Positions 33,711-44,204 of a DNA stretch of 64,000 nucleotides are shown one piece after another (position 1 is the first letter of the stretch; each line of letters opens with the position of its first letter). The notes beneath the pieces were generated by a model. It saw nothing but the letters and a program-made list of their open reading frames with translations, did not search any database and had not been told where the DNA came from. Position numbers and translations under genes: made by a program. The stretch is from Kuschelorhynchus macadamiae. Taxonomy: Eukaryota > Arthropoda > Insecta > Coleoptera > Curculionidae. The DNA lies in the NCBI GenBank assembly GCA_030620095.1, contig JAUTXW010000066.1, forward strand, positions 1,510,546-1,574,545. Reading direction: 5' to 3'.

Positions 33711-33915
33711 GTACGTTTGCACTGAAGATTATTCTAGCGTGGGAGAAGTTTACGCAACCACCTATACCACTGTACTGATGGTTCTGCAATACATAATACC
33801 GCTGATCGTGCTGCTTTTTACCTACACGAGCATTGCTGCAGTCATATGGTGCCACAGGATACCAGGAGAAGCCGAAAACACGAGGGATAAGCGAATGGCT
33901 AGATCCAAACGGAAG
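33711..33915 (+). CDS. Neuropeptide GPCR exon (TM5 and intracellular loop 3), RYamide/NPY-like
   Basis: One internal exon of a class A G-protein-coupled receptor that would sit in the plasma membrane and bind a neuropeptide. The acceptor is a T-rich tract ending ATTTTAG at 33710. The donor is AAG|GTAAGT at 33915/33916. The 205-bp exon starts with the last base of a split codon and ends on a codon boundary. It encodes the extracellular-loop-2 Cys (YVCTED), TM5 (VLQYIIPLIVLLFTYTSIA) and the loop-3 motif PGEAENTRDKRMARSKRK. That motif is, to my recollection, typical of RYamide/NPY-related insect receptors. The GPCR call is firm and the subfamily tentative. No other exon of the receptor was found in the window. 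Confidence 0.82.
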
Positions 33916-34081
33916 GTAAGTTTCTTACCATTTAATTATTTTGATAAACCAAATGCTCAACGTCTTTAATTTTACTAAACAGCATAGTTAAGAAATCATG
34001 GTTCTTGGGATTAGACTGTGTCAAATTGGAATTACTATCCGACGTTTCGCCTTCGATTGCACGAGACATCTTCAAGGATCT

Positions 34082-35490
34082 TTACTCCACGAGATCTGAG
34101 CACTGAATGAGCTCGAAGAGATTCAGGTGGGCTTTTATACCCGAGTTGTGCTCGCCGAACCGTGTTAAGATCGGTTTCCACGTGTGATGTAGACCGTAAC
34201 CCGTGTCTCTATTGAAATTTTTTGTATGTTTAAATATTTCAATAGATTCTCTAACTTTTCGTTCAGTGTTATGCTGGTGTTCAGCTACAGCAGAATGAAA
34301 AATTTGTTTCTTTTTAATACATCGTTCATGTTCCTTAAATCTAGTTGATATTGAGCGTCCTGTTCCTCCCACATACACTTCTGTACAGGAGCAAGGAATT
34401 TTATATACTCCTTCTGTTTGGAAAGGTACAAGATATTTCGGGGATCGCAAGCATTGTCCAATCTTCTTATGGGTATTGAAGATTGTACGTATGTTGCACT
34501 GCCGAAGTAATCGTCCTATCTTGTCTGTAGTCCCATGTATGTAGGGAAGAACAGCACTACCTAATGGTGGCTTTTAATCATTTCCCTTTGGCGGAGTTGG
34601 TTTACTATGTTTTTTAATTGAACGCGTAATATCTTCAGTGCAATAGCAATTCCCTCTGAGAGCTTCGGTCAGTTTCGGTGTTTCCGATGTTAAAGAATCT
34701 TGTTCAGAAATCGAAATAGCTCTGACTACTAGTGAGTTAATAACCGATTTCTTTTGTGCTGGATGGTGATGAGAATTTGCGCTTAAATATCTATTTGTAT
34801 GCGCGGTTTTCTATACACAGAACGTCCTAATGTAGCGTTTTCCTTCCTTTGAACATATACATCTAGAAAGGGAATCTTCCCATTAGATTCAATTTCCACC
34901 ACTTGATATTATAATGTTGTTGACTGAGGTGGTCCAGAAATATGAGGAGATTATCCTGTCCATGAGGCCAAACAACAAAAGTATTGTCTACATATCTAAA
35001 CCAGTGCTTCGGTTTTAGTGGAGCGGATGTTAGAGCAATATCCTCAAAGGCTTCAATAAAGATATTCGCTACCACAGGTGAAGTTTGTTTACAAAAAAGG
35101 TTCCTTGAAAAATGAAATAAGTAAATGTAAGACAAGCTTCCACTAGTTCTATTAAGTTCTTATCAATATTATTATTATCCAGTATGACTAATAAAATGAA
35201 AATTGAGTCGTTGACAGGAATATTTGTGTAAAGTGATTCTACAGCGAAACTGACCAAAATATCTTCGGGATCCAACTGGATTGTCTTGAGTTTTTCCACG
35301 AAATGTGCAGAGTTTTTAATAAAAGAATCTGTTTTTCCAGTAAATGGATTAAGAAAATTTGAAAGATATTTACCTAGTTTGTATGTGGGCGAGTCTATTG
35401 CACTGACGATCGGTCGAAGTGGTACGTTGTCCTTGTGTATCTTCGGAAGACCGTAGAACCTGGGAGTCTTGGAGTTCTTGTCTTGTCTTG
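34082..35490 (-). pseudogene. Penelope-like RT and GIY-YIG endonuclease, minus-strand copy
   Basis: Reads from RT (RTPRFYGLPKIHK-like, DNVPLRPIVSA, FAVESLYTNIPV, SPVVANIFIEAFE, RYVDNTFVVW) through a linker to a C-terminal GIY-YIG nuclease at 34450-34082 (GVYKIPCS, VYVGGTGRS, RFKEHERC). The RT catalytic box reads YVDN rather than YVDD. Several frame changes and a missing RT N-terminus show it is dead. Confidence 0.85.
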
Positions 35491-35498
35491 GGAGTTGT

Positions 35499-36170
35499 TT
35501 GGCCTCATAGACAGGATAATCTCCTGATATTTCTGGACCACCTTAATCAGCAACATCATAATGTCAAATTCACGATGGAAATTCAAACTAATGGAACAAT
35601 TCCCTTTCTAGATGTATGTGTTCAAAGGAAGGGAAATGGTACATTAGGACATTCTGTGTATAGAAAACCGACGCATACAAATAGATACTTAAACGCATTC
35701 TCATCACCATCCAGCACAAAAGAAATCAGTTATTAACTCACTAGTATTCAGAGCTATTTCGATTTCTGATCAAGATTCTTTAACATTGGAGATATCGAAA
35801 CTGACCGAAGCTCTCAGAAGGAATGGCTATTGCGCTGAATATATTAGGCGTTCAATTAAAAGACATAGTAAACCAACTCCGCCAAAGGAGAATGATAAAC
35901 AGCCACCATTAGGTAGTGTTGTTCTTCCCTACATACATGTCACTACAGACAAAATAGGACGATTACTTCGGCGGTCCAACATACATACAATTTTCAAAAC
36001 ACATAAGAAGATTGGACAATACTGGCGATCCCCGAAAAATATTGTACCTTTTCAAACAAAAGGAGTATATAAAATTCCTTGCTCCTGTGGAGAAGTGTAT
36101 GTGGGAGAAACAGGACGCCTAATATAAACTAGACTTAAGGAACATGAACGATGTATTAGTATGTGACAGA
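35499..36170 (+). pseudogene. Penelope-like RT C-terminus and GIY-YIG, plus-strand copy
   Basis: Begins just after the RT catalytic box (VVWPHRQDNLLIFLDHL), continues through GTIPFLDVCV and VYRKPTHTNRYLNA, a stop near 35733, a linker, and the GIY-YIG core (GVYKIPCSCGEVYVGETGR). It is then closed by a TAA at 36125-36127, before the RLKEHERC motif. Confidence 0.85.
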
Positions 36171-36284
36171 ATCTCTCCCAGCTCATTCAGTGTTCAGATC
36201 TCGTAAAATAAAGATGTCCCGTGCAATCGAAGCCGAAACGTCGGATAGCAATTCCAATTTGATACGGTCTAATCTCAAGAACCA

Positions 36285-36545
36285 TGATTTCTAATTTCTC
36301 AACATATTCGCCATTCAGATTCAGAGATTTTTCGTAGCGTATTACGAGCTTTTTATCCACAATCTAGGAAATTGGCGTCTAACGTGTTTATCCAGTCTTT
36401 AACCACCGTTTTTTTACTTCATCATCGGTGTTGCAGCGATGTCAGCTAAAAATCGTTTTAAGTGATTAAAGAAAAAATAATCACTAGGGGCAAGATCGGG
36501 GCTGTACGATGGATGATAAAATTTCCCATTTAAATTTTTTCAATA
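36285..36545 (-). pseudogene. mariner (DD34D-like) transposase C-terminal remnant
   Basis: On the minus strand, across frame changes, the segment contains the words around YSPDLAPSDYFFF (third catalytic Asp), a HLKRFLAD word, and a C-terminal KLVIRYEKSLNLNGEYVEK stretch typical of mariner. Only the last third of the gene survives. It is unrelated in spacing to elements A-D. Confidence 0.75.
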
Positions 36546-37454
36546 GTCATTTTGTTGAGTATTGTCATGCAAGTCTGCGTCGCAAACCTTTCTTTATTGG
36601 TCACCCAATACTTTGTAAAAATAATATTATGTAGCTATCTTCAAAATATTGCGTGAAATAATAAAAAAAAACTTCTTTCTTTTTTCCCTGTATACTTCTA
36701 AAACAACAGATACCATTTTGGTAGTCCTTGTGATTTCTGACTTGATTCATACCATTGATGACCTTTGGACTCGCGCAATAAGACTGGATTCGTCTATATT
36801 AACATTTACCAATATCTGCATAACAACTCTTAAAAGCGCTTCATCAACAAAATATTATTATTTACTACGGTTTCCTCAAGTTTTAAATTAATCTAGATAG
36901 GATTATAGCAATCATTAAAAAAAAATTGGTTGAAATTACTGAGGACGTTTTACTAGGTTCGAAACGTTTCAATTCCATTGAACTAATATTATATTAGAAT
37001 GCAGTAAGAACAGGACTGTACACAACTGCAATACAAATTTTGGTCCGTATATTTAAATAAAAATCGACCTGATGATCGTAGTCAGCATACGAAACGTCGA
37101 AATTCAAATCTGAGCTTTCAGTTTTATAGGCGACAAAAAGTTGCTATAAGAATGTGAAATTTGTATTAATTTGTTATTTATAACAAGCCCAAAAAAAAAG
37201 AATATACACTAAATTGTAATTATTAGGTTTTTTTAGGAAAATCTTGGGAAGTATCCGGAATTTTAAGTTTGTATTTGTGCAACTTTGCCTCCATTTAACC
37301 GACTTTACTTCTTACCGTTTCCGAAATCCCAATACTCGTACCTCAAATATGTAAACCGTGCATAATTTGATAATATCTGAATAAGCTTCTTTGTGTTATT
37401 AAAATATATTAAATTAAAACTGGATCAATTCGGCGGATATTTGGTGGAAATCCA
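36546..37454. other. Unassigned stretch
   Basis: An 80-codon frame at 36649-36891 has no motif. Words such as ACGAAACGTCGAAATTC near 37090 resemble ends of old repeats, but no element can be defined. Confidence 0.4.
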
Positions 37455-37705
37455 TAGCTTAGATTTATGGTACTAAGTAAAAACAAAGCAATATTTACTT
37501 AAAACTGCCACTATAATAAAAAGAAATTACCTTTCATGATATGTTTCGCCAAGACTGTTGCTTCTTCAGATCTTCATCATTCTAATTGTATCATCTGAAG
37601 AAACCACAATGTTGGCGAAACATGTCATGAAAGGTAATTTCTTTTTATTATAGTGGAAGTAAAAATTATTTTGTTTTTACTTAGTGCCAGAAATCTATTA
37701 AATTA
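37455..37705. repeat. Foldback (hairpin) element, about 100-bp arms
   Basis: The left arm (about 37460-37555) and right arm (about 37600-37700) are inverted, with shared blocks AAAAAGAAATTACCTTTCATGA, ATGTTTCGCCAA, ACTATAATAA and ACTAAGTAAAAACAAA. The central loop holds CTTCTTCAGAT..ATCTGAAGAA. No coding capacity. MITE-like. Confidence 0.85.
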
Positions 37706-39267
37706 AAACTAATAAACATAGCAATTTTTTACATTACTATTTTATTGTAATTCTTGATGATTGATGATGTCTTGTGTAAAGCCATGTGTATTCAGATATG
37801 TTTTTAGCCTCCTGAAGATGCAATAATAAATTACTAAAGAATCATTTATTTTGCAAAAAAAAAAGCGTTTGATGTAGTTTTAGAAAGAATTTTAAACAGC
37901 CTTTGCTTTAGTATTTCCGATTTTATATTTATATATTTCACAGGAAGCACAAACACAACAAAGCACCAGCTGAAGGGCTGATTAATTTTCCTGGGAATAC
38001 AACGTTCCTACTTTGCATGGACATATTTCAATTGGCACTTCGAAGCTAACAGTATTGTTAGCGGTTACCAAAGCAGCATTGTGAAGTGATTAGTTTAGTT
38101 AAGTTAAATGTTAAGGTATGCCAATAACGATCTTTGTGTCAGCGTCAGGGTAGATTTTTAGCAATATGCAAATACTTAGAAGAGAAGCTGCATTTAATTG
38201 GAATTTTTTGTCAATCTCTAGGTATCGGCTTAGAAGAGAGTTAAGAGTTGATAATATAATTTTATTTATAATGGTATTTATCTTTTGAATATGCCAAATG
38301 AAATCTATTCAGAGGATTTTGGCTGTTAATCTACTACACCAGTTTTTTAAAAGTGTAATAAGTAAAGTAAAATAATATTGCATGGTCGTTTCTGAAAATA
38401 TGTACATATATTTTTTAGAAACCCGAAAAAAATTACCTATTTGCAGTTATCTAGATTTCACAAATTTTACTCAACAAACAGACAGATTAGCAAATACAAA
38501 GCAAACAGTAAAGGCTGACGAAAAATGAGCACACGGACAAATTGGCCAATATACTAACAGATAGATTATAAAGGTAGACAAACTCACATACAAACAAATA
38601 GGCTGACGAACAATGAGCCAGACAGGCTGATAAATATAATTTAGAAGTTTCACGAACTATGGGCTACGGAGCTTTGTATATAGCTAAAGAAGGAATTCAT
38701 GGCGTCGCGCAATAGAATGGACGACTGCGGAATTTAAATGGTAAAAATTTTTAAATTCTACAATTTATTCATATTCCATCTTTATTAGTGAGAAATTTTA
38801 ATAGTGATTTTAATTTGCAGTCGTTTTCAACGTTATTACACATCTGTCGCAACCCGGGCGCATGAATATTGCGATGTTTAGTATCTTGAAAAACACCTAA
38901 CGACCGACAAGTCAAACTTTTAAATGACATTCTTCTACAGCGTTGCCAATTTTCCCACTTTTCTAGTGAGATTCATGATTTTCATAGATCATCGTTATTG
39001 ATTTCCTTAATTTGCAGATTTTTCGGGGATAATAACACGAGTGCTTAAAAATTTCCGATAATTTTTCACGACTTTTGTAGAGAAAACACGCATGAGCAGA
39101 AAATTATCTGGTTAAATTTTAAGCATGAATGGTATTTAGGAGGAATATTCCACGAATCAAATACAGGGAAACTAAGCTTTATTAAATGAACATTAAATAC
39201 ATACCTATTTCAAGTTCAGAAATTTGAATTTTGTAACAAATTGAACACAAATTGAATAATAATATAC
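37706..39267. other. Unassigned stretch
   Basis: No gene or element recognised. The 38480-38630 segment has a loose repeat of ACAAAC.AATAGGC / GACGAACAATGAGC words. Confidence 0.4.
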
Positions 39268-39352
39268 TAATAAAATTATTTGTCTAAATATTGAAAAGTG
39301 CTTAATATAAATCTAAATATTCAATTTTAATTATTGATTGTATAATAAAAGG

Positions 39353-40430
39353 TACAGTTCTGATAATTACTAACCACATTGTTGTTTTGCGACGACATAG
39401 AATATGTCGTCAGACCACTACTTGTACTTGTGCTGGGTGATGCTGCTACAGGGGCTGGATGCACGTGCTGTTGAGGCAGTTCTTTTCCAGGTTCCCTCAT
39501 TTTTTAAATAATTTTTTTGTGGTGATTTGGATCCATTTGCAAATAACTTGATAGTTATTTTGCATTCGAATGACCTGTAATTTTTATCAAGTTTTGCTCC
39601 GACACTCCGCTTTTGGCCAGCTTGGACACGGCAGTAGCTCTGAGAGAATGGTTAGTACATTTTTTTGTGGTATTGATGCCTGATTTCTGTGCTTGTTTTT
39701 TTGTCCAAGTTGAAATCTCGTTTTCTCCTACTGGGCCATTTTCCGGAAATTTTCCAATGGGGGTTTGGCGCCAAAAATAGTCGAGTTTGGAGATACTTTT
39801 CCATTTATCTTGTAATTCTTTATAAATTCTTACTGGGCAAAAGCTAGGGCTTCTCTCGTTTCTCACCAACCACTTCGAATCGGCGAGTTTTCGGCCACCA
39901 CCTTGACATGTTTTAGAAAAAACAGGGTTGTATTGAATTCTACCTGCTTTTCCTCCAAAGTTGTCAGTTTCTTCTTTGAAAAAAGTTGTTTCGGCAAGGT
40001 GCAAGAACCTTCTCCTCCTCTCCAAGCTAATTCATAGGACAACAGAAAAAAACACAACCCTCTGGAGTTGATTCATCACAAGCTTGGATTAGATTTTTTA
40101 ATTCATTGTATGTTAAAAAAACGGCCGATTCTCTGCGTTTGCCTTCAATACCTTGCAAATGTCTCCTTTTGGCATTTTTTGCGTCACGGACCGATTAGAA
40201 TTCGATCTGCTCGAAGGGATTTATTTTAATTTTGTATTCATTTAAATACCTTTCCATCAATAATTTCGCCGTTATATTCCAAATAATTTTTACCATGCCT
40301 TCTTTATATTTCTCCCCGTTCATTTTTCGCATATTGTAGGCCCAGCTTTTCAAAATCATTGGTAGTTGAGATACTGGAGTATCTTGCTAAAACGTATAGT
40401 TTTTTTTATCGCAGAATGACATAAGCTGTT
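39353..40430 (-). pseudogene. Tyrosine recombinase (Crypton-like), left copy
   Basis: The minus-strand gene lies in the left arm. After several frame changes in the N-terminal half, 40025-39555 is open. It carries RIQYNPVFSKT, a NERSPSFCPVRIYKEL block, and the recombinase box HSLRATAVSKLAKSGV, ITGHSN and, past a break, SSYLQ. These supply H-x-x-R, His and the Tyr nucleophile of a DUF3504/Crypton-type integrase. This copy retains the roughly 125-bp N-terminal segment missing from the right copy. Confidence 0.82.
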
Positions 40431-40690
40431 TCCAGATTCATATTGACAACTTTTCAAAAATGTTTGAAAGATACTTAAAAAAATCAGTTTCTAGGGACTC
40501 TAGCGTCTCTCAAAAGCAGGTTTCATATTGTCAAGATTTCATTTTTTGGTTAGGTATGTAACCACACCTAACCAGGTAAGTGGAAACACCATGTTTCCTA
40601 GACGACGTGGTATTTCCGCTATAATTTTTCGAAAACACCACTAGTCTTACGACAAAATTTGTACATGAGTGGAATATTCAATATAATATG

Positions 40691-41311
40691 GATTCTTCCT
40701 GATTCAGCCAGCTATTTAGGTGAATCGAAAAAGAAAGGTCATAATCATTTTTCAAATAGGTCGACGAGACATCGAGATCGAAAGGCAAATTTAGTGGTAC
40801 AAATTTCCATTTTTTTTGTATTCAAAACTCATAACTATTCTTTTAATTATTTAAATTCATGTACCTGCATATATCTGATTAGCAATGTAAAACCTAATCT
40901 GATTATCACGGTTTCGAACACTGCAGGGTCTTCTATTAAGGAGGAAAAGCAGATTTTTTTTGACTTCCCCCGTATGTCTCAAGAAATTCAAAATAGCCAA
41001 TCGATGTATTTTAGCTCGGAGAATTCGAAAATCGTAACAAAAAACAATTGAATGAAACACAAAAGACTTACGCCAAGGATGTTGCGTTCTTTAAACGGGA
41101 CACCCTATATATTATTACATTTTTGGATTCTATGGTCAATCTAAGTGTTATTTTAATAAGGTACTATATCTCTATCTTGAACTGTTTTTGATTTATTGAT
41201 GATTGAAAATTGACATTTTTTGCTTCTTTGAGCCGTCATAGCACCTGAATGGTTGGACCTACAGACTATGATGCCAGTCAAACAAAAAAACGGAAATTAT
41301 TTTACTACCTA
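40691..41311. other. Spacer of the palindrome, with a solo mariner-like TIR scrap
   Basis: Contains AAACGGGACACCCTATATATT at about 41094 followed by a TTTTTGGATTCTATGG block. This matches the inner TIR of element B (TTTTTGGATTCTACGG near 15370). The rest is unidentified. A 130-codon frame at 40659-41051 shows no motif. Confidence 0.5.
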
Positions 41312-41551
41312 TTTAATTGAATATTCCACTCATGTACAAATTTTCCCGTAAGACTGGTGGTGTTTTCGAAAAATTAAAGCGGAAATACCACGTCGTCTAG
41401 GAAACATGGTGCTTTCACTTACTTGGTTAGGTGTGGTTACATACCTAACCAAAAAATTAATTCTTCACAATACCCGCTTTTGAGAGACGCTAGAGTCCCT
41501 AGAAACTGATTTTTTTAAGTATCTTTCAGACATTTTTGGAAAGTTATCAAT

Positions 41552-42640
41552 ATGAATAATCGCTTTGGGCTAGTTCAAGAAGAGGAAATTGATGAAAATA
41601 TAATTGGAAGCGAACCAAGAAACACCGTTTAATCCAAAAAGAGCATCTGGAGACAGTTTATGTCATTCTGCGATGAAAAAAACTATACGTTTGACCAAGA
41701 TACTCCAGTATCCCAACTAGCAATGATTTTGAAAAGCTGGGCCTACAATATGCGAAAAATGAATGGGGAGGAATATAAAGAAGGCACGGTAAAAATTATT
41801 TGGAATGGGACGGCGAAATTATTGATGGAAAGGTATTTCAATGAATACAAAATTAAAATAAATCCCTTCGAGCAGATCGAATTCAAATCGGCCCGAGACG
41901 CAAAAAATTCCAAAAGGAAACATTTGCAAGGTATTGCCTGGAGAGGAGGAGAAGGTGCAAGAACCGAAACAACTTTTATCAAAGAAGAAACTGACAACTT
42001 CGGAGAAAAAACAGGTAGAATTCAATACAACCCTGTTTTTTCTAAAACATATCAAGGTGGTGGCCGAAAACTCGCCGATTCAAAGTTGTTGGTGAGAAAC
42101 GAGAGAAGTCCCAGCTTTTGCCCAGTAAGAATTTATAAAGAATTACAAGATAAAAGGAAAAGTATCTCCAACATACGACTATTTTTGACACCAAACCCCC
42201 ATTGGAAAATTTCCGGAAAATGGTTCAAAAACAGCCCAGTAGGAGAAAACGAGATTTCAACTTGGACAAAAAAACAAGCATAGAAATCAGGCCTCACTAC
42301 CACAAAAAAATTTACCAACCATTCCCTCAGAGCTACTGCCGTGCCCAAGCTGGCCAAAAGCGGAGTGTCGGAGCAAAATTTGATAAAAATTACAGGTCAT
42401 TCGAATGCCAAATCCCTATCAAGTTATTTGCAAATGGATCCAGATCACCACAAAAAAATTATTGAAAAAATGAGGGAGCCTGGAAAAGAACCACCTCAAC
42501 AGCACATGCATCCAGCCCCTGTAGCAGTATCACCCAGCACAAGTACAAGTAGTGGTCTGACGGCATCTACGTCGTTGCAAAACAACAATGTGGTTAATAA
42601 TTATCAGAGCTGTACCTTTTATTATACAATCAATAATTAA
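41552..42640 (+). pseudogene. Tyrosine recombinase (Crypton-like), right copy
   Basis: Starts MNNRFGLV at 41552, with a stop about 27 codons in. 41660-42280 is then open with a DTPVSQLAMILKSW N-terminal domain, an AWRGGEG segment that may hold the first catalytic Arg, and the NERSPSFCPVRIY block. A stop at 42281-42283 and a frame change precede the box NHSLRATAVPKL, ITGHSN, SSYLQ (42310-42430). It ends with a low-complexity Pro/Ser/Thr tail at 42640. A deletion of about 125 bp near 41940 removes part of the core. Confidence 0.83.
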
Positions 42641-42869
42641 AATTGAATATTTAGATTTATATTAAGTACTTTTCAATATTTAGACAAATAATTTTATTAG
42701 TATATAAAAGTATGTCGAGACAGAACTATTTTAAATTATTTTATAAGAAATCCCATCAAGTCAATTTCGGATGCAGTTCGGGACATTCGGTATGGTCGTC
42801 TACCTCTGCATCGAAGGGCAGAGGCCTTTTCTTTGGGAAAACACACGACTAATGTTTGTGTGGAAGTCT

Positions 42870-43140
42870 AGGTTTTATGGCAGGTTGCAACAAAGGACGA
42901 AGACAAAATGAATGCGGAGAATGAAATCTTTAAGCTCAGAATTTGTTCAGCTCTAGTCCAGGAATGTAGAAATGCTCTATGTGAGCTAGAAAAGACAATG
43001 GTGGTTAAATTAAAATGGGCTTTCGGGCGTAGTGGCGTTGCAAGCAACGAGAAGGCAGATAAATTGGAATTATTACCCAACGTTTCAACTTCGATTGCAC
43101 GAGGCATCTTCAGGGATTTTTACTCCACGAAATCTGAACA
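42870..43140 (+). pseudogene. Scrap of LINE-type RNase H joined to a Penelope-like end
   Basis: The words LKWAFGRSGVASNEKADKL at about 43008-43068 match the LxWVPGHxGVxGNExAD box of retroelement RNase H. Directly after comes a CAACTTCGATTGCACGAGGCATCTTCAGGG-type block like the Penelope end at 34050. Both are fragments. Confidence 0.55.
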
Positions 43141-43224
43141 CTGAAACATTTCAGACGTGGATCAATGAAGGTTATATAGTACACAAAATGTAGCAAGACA
43201 AAAATATAACCTTTGTCCGCCCGG

Positions 43225-43908
43225 CTTTCATCGAAGGCCTGTCAACGGGTATTAAAGTGCCATCGGGAGAAGGGAAGAGACTAGGAAACGGAGAGGGATT
43301 TTTAAAAGAATATTTGCTAACTTTTTAGTGGTGCCGGATGGGAGATTACCATGAGGACATGAAATCGGGTGTTTTCGAAGACTATTTTGATTGATTCGGT
43401 AGTGTTATGGATAATGCAAGCTATCATTGACGGCGCATAGAGAAGATCCCAACCTTATCTTGGAGAAAACAAGAAATTATCGACTGGCTAACTACCAAAC
43501 GTATTGAGTTTGAACTACTAGCGATAGCAAATTTACAAAAATATCATTTTATGAAATATGACGTGGAAGATGTAACAGAAAAATATAATGTAACTGTGCT
43601 GCGCTTACCGCCCTATCATTGCGAACTAAATCCTATATAACTTATATGGCCGCAAGTGAAAGGATTCATAGAAAGACAAAACACGACATTTAAAATGAAG
43701 GATGTTAAGCTATTGTTTCATCAAGCTATTAAGGAAGTGACACTAGAGGACTGGCAAAAACCGTTCAGCATATGATTAAACAGGAGAAGGAAATGTGGGA
43801 TCTTCTTGACAACTTAATTCATCAGACGGTCGTCTCTTTAATTATAATGTCAAGAGGTGATGACAGTTCCTCAGATGGCGAAGCATATAACCTATTATAA
43901 TTTAATTG
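43225..43908 (+). pseudogene. IS630-Tc1-like (DDE_3) transposase remnant
   Basis: Across frame changes the segment shows GIKVPSGEGKRL, MGDYHEDM, VMDNASYH (second Asp), WRKQEIIDWL, then LPPYHCELNPI followed by a TAA exactly where the catalytic Glu codon (GAA) is expected, and LIWPQVKGF. An acidic RGDDSSSDGEAY tail ends it. This is a widespread arthropod ITm transposase type, dead here. Confidence 0.82.
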
Positions 43909-44204
43909 TATCAAATCAAAAATATATTTATTTGTAATATCATCGAAACAACCACAAAATAACCTTAAACAGTGGTAAAAAAATAAATATATGGATTGGC
44001 AATTACCATATTTGTTTTGTCATATTTTCATAAATAAGATTAATAACACAATACGGCTGTGCAAAGCTGATAGCTTGACTGCTACTACCCGATTGTGGAA
44101 GTTACTTGGTTTAAACCTTACCGAAACATTATTAATTTGTACAAATTCATATCTGGCTAGATTCTATAAGCATCACAGTGTTAATACTAACCATAAAACA
44201 ATAT
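43909..44204. other. Short unassigned gap
   Basis: About 300 bp between the transposase remnant and L2. Nothing recognised. Confidence 0.4.

Larger units (their letters stand above)
33984..36302. mobile_element. Penelope-like element: two partial copies head to head
   Basis: A minus-strand copy (about 33984-35495) and a plus-strand copy (about 35499-36302) meet near 35497 and share the same outer ends. The left end has AGAAATCATGGTTCTTGG, GGAATTACTATCCGACG and TTCGATTGCACGAGACATCTT. The right end carries the inverted equivalents. The junction lies inside RT coding sequence. It sits in the intron just after the GPCR exon. Confidence 0.85.
39268..42700. repeat. Large imperfect palindrome: two inverted tyrosine-recombinase element copies
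   Basis: Arms 39268-40690 and 41312-42700 are inverted copies of each other around a 621-bp spacer. The inner edges are GAGTGGAATATTCAAT / ATTGAATATTCCACTC. The outer edges are ATACTAATAAAATTATTTGTC and its complement. The right arm lacks about 125 bp present in the left (about 40035-40160). Divergence is visible but modest. Confidence 0.88.

Noticed and set aside
36649..36891. 80-codon hydrophobic frame downstream of the GPCR exon, considered as a further receptor exon
   Set aside because: No TM6/TM7 motif of class A receptors and no fitting splice sites.
40659..41051. 130-codon frame in the palindrome spacer
   Set aside because: No motif, low-complexity composition, and it starts inside the inverted arm. 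Insufficient support for a gene.
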